Below, piece by piece: positions 15,517 to 24,049 of a stretch of 57,206 nt of DNA. Numbering within the stretch: the first letter of the stretch is position 1; each line of letters opens with the position of its first letter. Source of the stretch: Oscillospiraceae bacterium (GTDB taxonomy: Bacteria > Bacillota > Clostridia > Oscillospirales > Ruminococcaceae); the NCBI GenBank assembly GCA_017483465.1, contig JAFUWN010000049.1, positions 1 to 57,206 of the forward strand, written 5' to 3'. The notes beneath the pieces are model-generated. The model ran no database searches. It was not told the origin of the DNA and was given only the letters and a program-made list of their open reading frames with translations. The position numbers were made by a program, and so were the translations under genes.

Positions 15517-17127
15517 ATGAGTATACAGCAGCATTATAAAGCAGCACTCTATTGCAGATTGTCTGTAGATGACGGCAATTTTGGCGGAAATGTCAGCATA
15601 GAAACACAGAAAATTTTGCTTGAACAGTATTGTAAAGACCATGCTATTACAGACTATACGTTCTACTGCGATGATGGAGCATCCGGAACAAATTTCCTGA
15701 GAAAAGCCTTTCAGGAGATGTACAATGACATTCAAAACGGAAAAATCAACCTTGTGGTTGTCAAAGATTTGTCACGTTTCCGCAGAAATTACATTGAAGT
15801 GAGAGCTTATGTAGAAGAATTCAAGGAAAATGATGTGCGGTTTATCGCCGCAGATGATAACTACGATTCCACAGTCAATGGTGATGATTTAATGTTTCCA
15901 ATGAAGAATGTCATCAATGAAATGTATGCTCGTGAAGTATCGAAAAAGACGAAAGCCGCTAAGAAAGCAAAGGCTCGAAGTGGTCAGTTCATGGGTTCAA
16001 AGCCGCCATTCGGCTACAGACTCGACCCGAATGACAGACATCATCTGATTGTAGATGAACCCGCTGCCGAAACTGTCCGGAAGATTTTCCGGCTCTCGGC
16101 TGAAGGAATCGGCTATAACAAGATGGCAAAAATGTTCAGAGCAGAACATGTTCTCACACCGATTGCCTATTTCAATCTGCACAATCCGGACTATTTCAAA
16201 GCCGATTACTGGCGGCAGGAATTCGACTGGCATGTAACTTCCATTAGAGCGATTCTGAACAATGAAGTCTATCTTGGAAAGATTATCTACGGCAAGCAGA
16301 GGTCAAAATCCATGAAAAGCAAGTCAAAAGTGAATGTTCCAAGAGAAGACTGGATTGTGATGGAGAACTGTCATGAACCGATTATCAGTCAGGAACTCTG
16401 GGACACGGTGCATAAAATTATGAGTACCAAACACCGTCCTGCTAAGACTGGAGAAGTTCAGATATTCGCCGGACTGATTCGTTGTTCCAACTGTGGTCAT
16501 GTTCTAACTTACTCACAGAAACAGCGGAAAGATGGTTCTTATCATGGAGCATACTCCTGCTGGATGTACAAGACACATGGCAAAGAATATTGTTCTTCGC
16601 ACTATATCACATTCAATGCAGTGTATCAGCTTGTGCTGGCAGATGTGCAGAGAGTTCTGTTCCAGTATCAGAACGATGAGAAAGCATTTAAGAAATTTCT
16701 GGATAACAAATATCAGAGCATATCAGACAGGGAAGCCATTCAGATTCAGTATGACTATGAACAGAAAGAAAAACGCTGTGAAGAACTTGACAAAATTATC
16801 AGCAAGCTGTATGAAGATAATGTTCTCGGCAGAATCAGTGACAGCCGCTATGAAGTCATGTCACAGACCTATGAAGCCGAACAGGAAGAACTCCGGAAAC
16901 AGCTTCCCGAACTGAAAGCCAGAATGCAGAATTTACAGGCACAGTCAAGAGCATCGGATAAGTTTATCAGTGTAATTCAGAAATATACACATATTCAGGA
17001 ACTGGACGCAGGTATTCTGAACGAACTGATTGATAAAATTTTGGTACATGATAAGGAACATTCTGAGGACGGTACAGTATTTCAGCAAATAGAAATCTTT
17101 TACAGATTTGTTGGAAAACTTAATTAA
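15517..17127 (+). CDS. TnpX-like large serine recombinase, element 2 (possibly impaired)
   Basis: 536 residues, a close homologue of the recombinase at 8123 with the same domain order: resolvase domain (Ser16 in YCRLSVDD), recombinase domain, CSNCGH zinc ribbon and coiled-coil C-terminus. Two changes stand out in the catalytic region: the normally invariant glycine in DLSRFGRN is arginine (DLSRFRRN, residue 89), and the glycine of EVGAY is arginine (EVRAY, residue 96). The first recombinase keeps both glycines. This suggests reduced or lost activity although the frame is intact. GGAGG precedes the ATG. Confidence 0.88.
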   Translation: MSIQQHYKAALYCRLSVDDGNFGGNVSIETQKILLEQYCKDHAITDYTFYCDDGASGTNFLRKAFQEMYNDIQNGKINLVVVKDLSRFRRNYIEVRAYVEEFKENDVRFIAADDNYDSTVNGDDLMFPMKNVINEMYAREVSKKTKAAKKAKARSGQFMGSKPPFGYRLDPNDRHHLIVDEPAAETVRKIFRLSAEGIGYNKMAKMFRAEHVLTPIAYFNLHNPDYFKADYWRQEFDWHVTSIRAILNNEVYLGKIIYGKQRSKSMKSKSKVNVPREDWIVMENCHEPIISQELWDTVHKIMSTKHRPAKTGEVQIFAGLIRCSNCGHVLTYSQKQRKDGSYHGAYSCWMYKTHGKEYCSSHYITFNAVYQLVLADVQRVLFQYQNDEKAFKKFLDNKYQSISDREAIQIQYDYEQKEKRCEELDKIISKLYEDNVLGRISDSRYEVMSQTYEAEQEELRKQLPELKARMQNLQAQSRASDKFISVIQKYTHIQELDAGILNELIDKILVHDKEHSEDGTVFQQIEIFYRFVGKLN

Positions 17128-17130
17128 AAA

Positions 17131-17180
17131 CATCTCTTTAAAAACAGCCAACGGTCGCTGGTTCGAGTCCAGTCACAAGC
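17131..17180 (+). other. Right-end / attachment-like sequence of element 2
   Basis: TCTCTTTAAAAACAGCC, CGGTC, then the T-arm-like stem GCTGG/CCAGT with loop TTCGAGT, matching the sequence after the first recombinase. The stem is different from the element 1 stem yet still pairs. Confidence 0.45.
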
Positions 17181-17193
17181 TTAATAAAAAGAG

Positions 17194-17232
17194 TCCTGCA
17201 TTTGAAACATAAATCAAATGCAGGATTTTTTC
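17194..17232. terminator. Terminator between recombinase and regulator fragment
   Basis: 12-bp perfect stem TCCTGCATTTGA / TCAAATGCAGGA (17194-17205/17214-17225), then TTTTTT; on the other strand it follows the regulator fragment. Confidence 0.75.
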
Positions 17233-17904
17233 TCAAATTAGGGAGTAGCAGTAGTTTTCAATGGCTGCTGTCATAGCAGGATGATGTAATATCAGGTGAT
17301 TTATAGGACTGTTTTCTTTTGAAAAGATGGCATATTGTTTCTTTTTCAGAGTAATTTTCATATTCTGGAATGGTCTGTGTTCTTTCAGAATCAGCCTGTG
17401 ATGATAGTTTTCAAAATTTCTCAGTACTTCCAGATGTTCGCAGTACTCCTGATAGGTGTATGTGATGGGAGTTTCATAGAAACCATTTATCAGGGAGACT
17501 CGGAGCGGATTCACAGTAAACTGTGCCTGTGTAAGTTCCGGAACAATTTCAATCAGAGTATCTTTTTTCAAAATTTGACGGAATCTGTTGTTTTCCTGTT
17601 CGTACAGCCAGAGCAGATAATCTTTATCCTCGTTTGGCAGATTGTGGCGGTTCAGGATATTTTGCAGTAAGCCTTTTGGCATGGAATGAAACGGCAGCGA
17701 AGAATGAACCGTCAGTATATTGCCTGACTGTTCCGGAATGGCAGTCAGAAAATGTTCAAAATCGGTTTGTTTTGCCTTATCATAGAAATTCACAAGCGGG
17801 ATTGCCTTTTCAAGCAGGTGAGCCGCTTTTTTCTTGGTATAAGCGACTTCTGCGGGATTGGTGGAAAGATGATATACTCCGTCATTGTGATAACCTGCGA
17901 CGAT
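17233..17904 (-). pseudogene. N-terminally truncated protein, probably C-terminal part of an XRE-type regulator
   Basis: The coherent coding part begins about VAGYHNDGVYHLSTNPAEVA and ends in the stop near 17233, about 220 residues. It includes YTKKKAAHLLEKAIPLVNFY, LPNEDKDYLLWLYEQENNRF and HRLILKEHRPFQNM. There is no DNA-binding domain, and the frame upstream of 17904 reads into antisense of the LRR gene, so the 5' part has been lost. I believe the full-length relatives are XRE-type regulators of Ruminococcus, but this is memory-based and uncertain. Confidence 0.5.
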
Positions 17905-17905
17905 G

Positions 17906-18520
17906 ATTCGTGACAGTGCATTCAATGACAACAGAATCAATTATGTTGATCTGAAAAATGTGACTTATATTGGAGCAGGTGCATTCGGCAATAATATTGA
18001 TTATCTCTTTGATGAAACTGATACCGCACATTATGCGACCAACCCGAACAAGAGATATATTTTCATTCCGGAAACAGTCGAATTTATCGGCGATGGTGCA
18101 TTCGGATTCTTCGGCTATACCATTGGTGATGATACAACAACAGGTGCCTCCTACAGAGGAGCGATTCACGGCTTTATCGTCAAGGACTGTACGGATGTTG
18201 CGAAAAAATATGCGGAATCCATTGGCCATGGTGTACAGGTATGGGCAGGCGGACAGGGCAGTTATACCAATGCGGAAAATTACTTCAATTATGAAGAAGC
18301 CGAATCCGATACGCCTCCCGTAATTCCGGATTCACCCACAGGCGATGCAAACGGTGATGGAAAGACCGATATTCTGGATGTCATTACGGTTAATAAAGCT
18401 GTTCTTGGAAAAGAAAGCATTTCGTCTGACAGGATTCCTTATATTGATTTCAATGGTGATGGAAAGCCGGATTCCACAGATTCTTTGACAATTCTGAAAA
18501 AAATTGTCGGCTTAATCTGA
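17906..18520 (+). pseudogene. 3' part of a BspA-like leucine-rich repeat protein with type I dockerin
   Basis: About 204 residues. It starts abruptly inside an LRR_5 repeat (SAFNDNRINYVDLKNVTYIG, AGAFG, then YIFIPETVEFIGDGAFG) and ends in a type I dockerin with two calcium-loop repeats (GDANGDGKTDILDVITVNKA and DFNGDGKPDSTDSLTILKK). Secreted proteins of this kind attach to cellulosome cohesins. There is no signal peptide or ribosome site: the 5' part is missing, and the break coincides with that of the truncated minus-strand gene next to it. A terminator follows at 18553. Confidence 0.75.
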
Positions 18521-18552
18521 TTTTTTCTTAAAATACCTCTTTAATCAAGAAC

Positions 18553-18590
18553 CCCTCCGGAATTTTTAGCGATTCCGGAGGGATTCTTAT
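18553..18590. terminator. Bidirectional terminator
   Basis: Stem CCCTCCGGAAT / ATTCCGGAGGG (18553-18563/18572-18582) between two convergent genes, T-rich on both sides. Confidence 0.75.
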
Positions 18591-18638
18591 TATTTATAAA
18601 TTGATGATGAAAGTATATGACACTGTATTCTAAACTGA

Positions 18639-19454
18639 TTATTTTGTTGCTTTGAATACAAAGCGGCAGAAATTGTAAAGATGTGCATGAATAGAATTAT
18701 CACCATGATAGCCGCCGTTGACATAATGCCAGATATGCGGTACATTATTCTTGGCGAAATTATTATGATAAGTTTCCGGATTATTATAAACTACCGTATC
18801 ATTGCTTCCGCCGGTGATCATCAGCAGATAGGGTTCTTTTCCGGCATCCCAGTTAAACGAACCTGTTACACCCGGAGCAGGACAGATTGCACCTACATAG
18901 CCGAACAGATCAGAACGCTGCATTCCGATCAGGAGAGCTTCACGGCCTCCCATGGAGAAGCCTGTGATCGCTGTGTTATCTCTTCCGGTCTTGACACTGT
19001 AGGTAGATTCAATATGCGGCATCAGATCTTTGGTCAGATCGTTGATGAAATTATCATAAGCTGCATTGTTGAAATCATCCATGCCGGAGCAGGCATCCTG
19101 AGAATCGCTGGAATAAATATACGGAAATACAACAATCATATCTTCTGCTTCGCCGGAAGCGATAGCATTTCCGATCATCTGACGGGTGTACATTGTGCCG
19201 TTGCCCTCGATGATCATTCTGTTCTGATTCTCCCAGTAACCATGCATGACATACAGTACCGGATATTTCTTGTTTTCGTTATAATTGGCAGGGAGCAGAA
19301 TATTATAAGGCTTGTTTCTCTTGCATGTTGTAGAATAATAAGTACCGCTCTTGATGGTGCCATACTGTACACCGGATTTTTCCTCTCTGGAATCAGCAGA
19401 ATCATATTCAGAAACTTTTGCAGAACACAGAGCTGTAAATTCAGACATACTCAT
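18639..19454 (-). CDS. CE1-type carbohydrate esterase domain (acetylxylan/feruloyl esterase-like)
   Basis: 271 residues. An esterase D-like alpha/beta hydrolase with nucleophile GFSMGG, upstream LLPANYNENKKYPVLYVMHG, the acid region ITGGSNDTVVY, and the catalytic-His region NGGYHGDNSIHAHLYNF. Such domains remove acetyl or feruloyl groups from xylan. Its ATG overlaps the stop of the upstream signal-peptide/CBM ORF (ATGA), and no signal peptide of its own is present. Relatives are single secreted proteins, so this is probably the second half of a gene split by a deletion or frameshift near 19451, unless re-initiation joins the two products. Confidence 0.75.
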   Translation of the reverse strand: MSMSEFTALCSAKVSEYDSADSREEKSGVQYGTIKSGTYYSTTCKRNKPYNILLPANYNENKKYPVLYVMHGYWENQNRMIIEGNGTMYTRQMIGNAIASGEAEDMIVVFPYIYSSDSQDACSGMDDFNNAAYDNFINDLTKDLMPHIESTYSVKTGRDNTAITGFSMGGREALLIGMQRSDLFGYVGAICPAPGVTGSFNWDAGKEPYLLMITGGSNDTVVYNNPETYHNNFAKNNVPHIWHYVNGGYHGDNSIHAHLYNFCRFVFKATK

Positions 19455-19837
19455 TGCTGTTTTACAGTTTCTTCGCCTGTATTCTGGTCAATGCAGAGCA
19501 GGGAAAGACGGAATGTTTCAGCAGTTTTGCTGTACACCTGTACGGAATAATGATATTTCACACCGCCGTATAAATAGAAGCCTTTGGAAGAACTTGCACC
19601 GTCTTCCGGAGCGGTTCTGTCGGTTACGAGCATACTTCTGGAAGTCTGATAGCCGTCTTCCACAGCGGTGAGCTGCATAGTATCAGCATTGCCGTACCAT
19701 CCGCCATAGCTGATTTCAAAGTCATTGCTGACAGCTGTTTCGGCATGAGCTGTCTGTACAAATTCCGGGAAGAAAGCAAGTGTTCCGGTGCAGCAGAATA
19801 ATGCTGTCAGACCTGCGAGTAATTTTTTTATTTTCAT
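19451..19837 (-). CDS. Signal peptide plus partial CBM (front part of the esterase gene)
   Basis: 128 residues. The signal peptide (MKIKKLLAGLTALFCC ... AHA) is followed by the first half of a CBM22/CBM4-like beta-sandwich (FEISYGGWYGNADTMQLTAV, SRSMLVTDRTAPEDG, KYHYSVQVYSKTAETFRLSL) that stops at TVKQQ. The usual second half of such modules is absent, and the esterase begins in another frame at the same point. The ribosome site AGGAGGGT and a TTGCGT-17-TATAAT promoter lie upstream. Best read as the 5' part of a disrupted xylanolytic esterase gene. Confidence 0.65.
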   Translation of the reverse strand: MKIKKLLAGLTALFCCTGTLAFFPEFVQTAHAETAVSNDFEISYGGWYGNADTMQLTAVEDGYQTSRSMLVTDRTAPEDGASSSKGFYLYGGVKYHYSVQVYSKTAETFRLSLLCIDQNTGEETVKQQ

Positions 19838-19898
19838 AAATAACCCTCCTGAAACATAAATCTAAAAAATATAAACGTTTTCTTTACAAATTATACAT

Positions 19899-20056
19899 AT
19901 TATACAGTAAGAAAAAGAAAAACGCAACTCATTTTTTGCAGATTAGGTGGACAAAATGAATGTTATTCTCTCAGGAAAGTCTGCTGTCTGCACATGCATT
20001 TTTTCCACTTTATCTGCAAAAAATGAGTTGCAAAAAGTATAATATTCAGTTATAAT
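19899..20056. promoter_or_regulatory. Symmetric divergent promoter inside a long inverted repeat
   Basis: Arms 19924-19961 and about 19993-20031 are near-perfect inverted copies (the outer 20 bp, GCAACTCATTTTTTGCAGAT and its complement, are identical; a few mismatches lie further in) around a loop of about 31 bp. Each arm ends outward in a -35: leftward TTGCGT (19927-19922), 17 nt, TATAAT (19904-19899) for the esterase; rightward TTGCAA (20028-20033), 17 nt, TATAAT (20051-20056) for the GH43 gene. The geometry suggests one regulator binding both arms next to weak -35 boxes and co-activating both genes. Confidence 0.75.
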
Positions 20057-20117
20057 TGTTTATAAAATATTACGGATTTTAATATATTAACTATATAATA
20101 CAAGGAGGCTTTATTTT

Positions 20118-23100
20118 ATGAAAAAATTTTTATCTGCGGTATGTGCACTGTTAGTAACAGCTGCCTGCTGTCCGGCAGTACAGTCTTTTGCGGATAATCC
20201 GATTGTACAGTCTGTCTATACATCTGATCCGGCTCCTATGGTGTATGGCGATACCCTCTATGTTTATACCGGTCATGATGCGGATAATGCTGATAACTAT
20301 ATCATGCCGGACTGGAAATGCTATTCTACGACAGATATGCAGAACTGGACTGATTACGGAACTATTCTTTCCTGTGATGATTTCGCATGGGCAGAAGAGA
20401 ACTCCGCATGGGCGGCACAGTGTGTTGAACGAAATGGTAAATTTTATATGTATGTAACATTAGTTCCGTCTTCCGGAGGCGGCAGAGCGATCGGTGTTGC
20501 AGTTGCGGATTCTCCTACAGGACCTTTTAAAGATGCCATCGGCAAACCGCTCTGCGGACCGGACTGGGCTTTTATTGACCCGACTGTCTTTATTGATGAT
20601 GACGGACAGGCTTATTTATATTTCGGCAATCCAAATCCTTATTATGTCAAACTCAATGAAGATATGATTTCCTATTCCGGTGATATTGTAAAAGTGCCGA
20701 TTGATAACCAGAGTTTCGGCACGAATCCGGCAGGTGACGGCACAAGCTATACAGAAGGCCCCTGGTTCTATAAAAGAGGCGATTTATATTATTTATTATA
20801 TGCCGCAAACGGAATCCCGGAAAATATCGCCTATTCTACAAGTCCTTCTCCCACAGGCCCTTGGACTTACAGAGGCGTAATCATGCCGACAGAAGGCAGA
20901 AGCTTTACCAATCATTGCGGTGTTGTCGATTTTCAAGGGAAATCTTATTTTTCCTATCATAACGGTGCATTAGAGGGCGGCAGCGGTTTTGACCGTTCTG
21001 TCTGCATGGAGGAATTTTCTTACAATTCTGACGGCACTTTCCCGACAATCAAGATGAGTGAAAAAGGCCCCTCACAGATCAAGGCATTGAATCCCTTTAT
21101 TCGTCAGGAGGCAGAAACAATCTGCTGGGAATCCGGTATCGAAACAGAGCCCTGTTCGGCAGGCGGAAGAAATATCGCCAATATTGAAAACGGTGATTAT
21201 GTTAAAATAAGCGGTGCAGACTTCGGAGACGGTGCAGAGCAGTTTACTGCAAGTATTGCCTCTGCGACAAATGGCGGCAAAATTGAAATCCGTCTCGACA
21301 GCAAAGACGGAACACTGCTCGGAACTTGTGATGTTCCCGCAACAGACGGCTGGCAGAACTGGAAAGAAGTTTCCTGTGATATTGATACAGTCTCCGGCGA
21401 ACATGATATTTATTTCGTCTTCACCGGCGGCAGCGGATTTTTATTTAATATAGATTGGTGGCAGTTCTCCGGAGCAGGCAGTTCTGCACTGTCTTCGGTT
21501 TCGGAAGACGGTATTTTATTCAGAAGTACATTTGAAAACGGTTCCGACAGCTGGACGGGCAGGGGAGCGGCTTCTGTAGAAATGTCTTCTCAGGAATCCT
21601 ATCAGGGAAGTAAGGCTCTGTATATTTCCGGCAGAACTGCTGCCTGGAACGGAACTTCTAAAAAACTGAATGCTTCTGCGTTTGTTCCGGGGAAATCGTA
21701 TAGTTTTTCCGTAAACGTTCTTTGTCCTGAATGTAAAGGAACAGATACTTTTTGCCTGAAACTCCAGTATCAGAACGCTGAGGGCGAAACACAGTACGCT
21801 TCTGTAGCACAGGGAACTGCTGCTAAAGGCGAATGGATTCAGCTTTCCAATACAGAATATAAAATTCCGGCAGATGCCTCAGATATGTATCTGTATGTAG
21901 AAACAGCTGATTCTAAAAACAGTTTTTATATTGATGATGCTGTCGGAGCAGTTTCCGGAACAGTAATTGACGGTGCCGGAAAAGGTTCGGCAAGGACGAT
22001 CATCAGAGGCGATGTCAACGGTGATGAAATAATTAATATCTATGACTGGATTCTGGCAAGAAAAGGCCTGCTGTACGGATTCGCAAACAGTTTTGATGAA
22101 AAATCTGCTGATGTCAATCAGGATAATATTGTCAGTACCACAGATCTTGTTCTGCTTCAGAAATATCTGAAAGGAAATATCACAGAATTTCCACAGCCGG
22201 AACTTCCCGAAAATCTGTGGGATGACTATATTGAAACCGCTTCTCCGGCAATGCAGAATTTTTATTCTGATGCAATTTATCAGTTCGGCAATACTTCCAG
22301 ATTATGGGAGAAAATCCAGAAAGCCCGGAGCGGTGAAAAAACAACAGTTGCTTATATCGGCGGTTCCATCACAGAGGGAAATCATCTGCCGACATGCTAC
22401 GCACAGAGATCGTTTGATTATTTCGCTGAAACATTCGGCACAGGCAGCAACTGCAATTTCATCAATGCCGGATTATCCGGAACTTCATCCGCTGTCGGCC
22501 TGATGAGAGCACAGAGAGATATTTTAAACGACAATCCGGATATTATCTTTATTGAATTCTCAGTCAATGACCATCCGGAAGAAATTTACAAGAAAAGCTA
22601 TGAAAGCCTTGTCCGGAAGTGTCTCTCTCAGGAGAATGCCCCTGCCGTTGTCCTGATTATCAACAGAGCAAAAGGCGGTTACTCCATGCAGGAACAAATG
22701 GCGAAAATCGGTGAATATTATGATCTTCCGGTTATCAGCATGGACAATGCTCTGACAAATGCTTTCAATTCCGGACTGCTGACAACAGATGATTATTATA
22801 CAGATGAATATCATCCTCATGCAGAGGGCTGTAAACTGATCTCTGACAGTATCGCTTATTTCTATCGGCAGGCTCTGAAATCGGAACATAAGACCGGAGC
22901 TTATACAATTCCGTCAGGCGGGGTCTATGGTTCGGAGTATGCTTCCGGCAGTATTATACCGCTGGCAGATCTTAAAAATTTCAGTTCCGGTTCCTTTAAG
23001 GCGGATAATTCTTATCCGAGATTTGCCTACGGATTCAATTTTGAAAAATATTCTGCCAACACACCCATGACATTCACGACAGAGGGAAAAGGCATTTTTA

Positions 23101-23318
23101 TCGTATATAAATCCAATCAGAATTCCAGTCTTGGCGTACTGAATGTGACAGTCAACGGCAAAACATCAGAAATTGACGGTAACCGTCTCTATGCATGGGG
23201 AGGCCCTGAAGCCGAATGTGCTTACATGCAGAACACTTCCGGAACACTGAATGTTTCTATTGACATGAAAAATGCCGGAACAGATTTCACAATCTGGGGA
23301 ATCGGTGTGATGAAATAA
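20118..23318 (+). CDS. Secreted bifunctional GH43-CBM6-CBM22-dockerin-SGNH esterase
   Basis: 1066 residues. Signal peptide 1-25; GH43 five-bladed propeller about 26-325 with D37 (SDPAP), D154 (FIDPT) and E213 (YTEGPW) at the expected base, modulator and acid positions; CBM6-like module about 327-450; CBM22/CBM4_9-like module about 461-612; type I dockerin about 628-691 (GDVNGDEIINIYDWILARKG, ADVNQDNIVSTTDLVLLQKY); SGNH hydrolase about 725-920 with S750 (GGSITEG) and D896/H899 (DEYHPH); C-terminal beta domain to 1066. It probably removes arabinose side chains and acetyl groups from arabinoxylan while docked in the cellulosome. The internal position of the dockerin is unusual. AAGGAGG precedes the ATG. 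Confidence 0.9.
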   Translation: MKKFLSAVCALLVTAACCPAVQSFADNPIVQSVYTSDPAPMVYGDTLYVYTGHDADNADNYIMPDWKCYSTTDMQNWTDYGTILSCDDFAWAEENSAWAAQCVERNGKFYMYVTLVPSSGGGRAIGVAVADSPTGPFKDAIGKPLCGPDWAFIDPTVFIDDDGQAYLYFGNPNPYYVKLNEDMISYSGDIVKVPIDNQSFGTNPAGDGTSYTEGPWFYKRGDLYYLLYAANGIPENIAYSTSPSPTGPWTYRGVIMPTEGRSFTNHCGVVDFQGKSYFSYHNGALEGGSGFDRSVCMEEFSYNSDGTFPTIKMSEKGPSQIKALNPFIRQEAETICWESGIETEPCSAGGRNIANIENGDYVKISGADFGDGAEQFTASIASATNGGKIEIRLDSKDGTLLGTCDVPATDGWQNWKEVSCDIDTVSGEHDIYFVFTGGSGFLFNIDWWQFSGAGSSALSSVSEDGILFRSTFENGSDSWTGRGAASVEMSSQESYQGSKALYISGRTAAWNGTSKKLNASAFVPGKSYSFSVNVLCPECKGTDTFCLKLQYQNAEGETQYASVAQGTAAKGEWIQLSNTEYKIPADASDMYLYVETADSKNSFYIDDAVGAVSGTVIDGAGKGSARTIIRGDVNGDEIINIYDWILARKGLLYGFANSFDEKSADVNQDNIVSTTDLVLLQKYLKGNITEFPQPELPENLWDDYIETASPAMQNFYSDAIYQFGNTSRLWEKIQKARSGEKTTVAYIGGSITEGNHLPTCYAQRSFDYFAETFGTGSNCNFINAGLSGTSSAVGLMRAQRDILNDNPDIIFIEFSVNDHPEEIYKKSYESLVRKCLSQENAPAVVLIINRAKGGYSMQEQMAKIGEYYDLPVISMDNALTNAFNSGLLTTDDYYTDEYHPHAEGCKLISDSIAYFYRQALKSEHKTGAYTIPSGGVYGSEYASGSIIPLADLKNFSSGSFKADNSYPRFAYGFNFEKYSANTPMTFTTEGKGIFIVYKSNQNSSLGVLNVTVNGKTSEIDGNRLYAWGGPEAECAYMQNTSGTLNVSIDMKNAGTDFTIWGIGVMK

Positions 23319-23422
23319 CTTCTGATTCTATATATCGTTTTTCTGTCTGACAGACATGAGAGAGACAATGCGTAAGTAAATCAGTACTTTTTTAATCACT
23401 AAAATTATGAGGGTATAAGAAT

Positions 23423-23470
23423 AGCGGCTCTGGTTGAGGAATGAACCTCTTTCAGAGCCGCTTTCATAAA
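23423..23470 (+). terminator. Terminator after the GH43 gene
   Basis: Stem AGCGGCTCTG / CAGAGCCGCT (23423-23432/23453-23462) with inner GAGG/CCTC. The rest of 23319-23723 holds nothing convincing; a 50-codon minus-strand ORF (23405-23557) has no usable promoter or ribosome site. Confidence 0.6.
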
Positions 23471-23723
23471 GATTGAATGCACACCATCTGCGTGTACCAG
23501 TGCTTCTTCTTTTGCACTCAGTTCTATAAAGTACCCCATAATTCCGTTATTTTTCATAATTCTATTATACCATACCCTGTCAAGTTTTTAAAATTGATTT
23601 GCATGTCTGAATTCCAGAGAATCCGGTTTTGACCGGAAAAATTTATTTATTTTTCCAGTTATATATTTTTTGAATATCTGATATGCTATAATAAATTTAT
23701 AATATATATTACAGGAGGCAGCT

Positions 23724-24047
23724 ATGAAAAAATTTGATAGCAATTATAAAATTTTACAAGATATGTCTGATGACTATTATCCTGCTTTTCTGGTGGATAA
23801 GCTCAGAAAAGAAATTCAGAATGTAATCGCTTTTCTGGAGACCGGCGTGACGGATTTGTATCAGATTCAGGAAAAATTAGATCATATGACAATCAATATG
23901 AATCAGATTGCAGAAGAATTTGAAGACAATGACAGCGAAATCGAAAGTATCGCCCGTGATAATATCGCTGCGGATATTATCAAAATTCTGAATTATTTTG
24001 CTATTCCCCTTGATGTCGAAACGGCACTCAGAGAAAGAGAGTGGTAA
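23724..24047 (+). CDS. DUF5713-like small protein
   Basis: 107 residues, acidic, all helical by appearance (FLVDKLRKEIQNVIAFLETG, LDHMTINMNQIAEEFEDNDSE, IARDNIAADIIKILNYFAI). It resembles the DUF5713 family of unknown function, whose relatives often occur as orphan or immunity-like genes. The ribosome site AGGAGG is strong. It overlaps the region where the next gene starts (stop at 24047, next ATG at 24050), so both are one transcription unit. Confidence 0.6.
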   Translation: MKKFDSNYKILQDMSDDYYPAFLVDKLRKEIQNVIAFLETGVTDLYQIQEKLDHMTINMNQIAEEFEDNDSEIESIARDNIAADIIKILNYFAIPLDVETALREREW

Positions 24048-24049
24048 TC

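Noticed and set aside
18681-19550. 289-codon plus-strand ORF antisense to the esterase
   Set aside because: Low-complexity Ile/Cys/Arg-rich translation without family features; the minus strand encodes a clear CE1 domain.
23405-23557. 50-codon minus-strand ORF
   Set aside because: Overlaps the GH43 terminator hairpin, has no ribosome site, and the TTGACA and TATAAT near it are only 8 bp apart.
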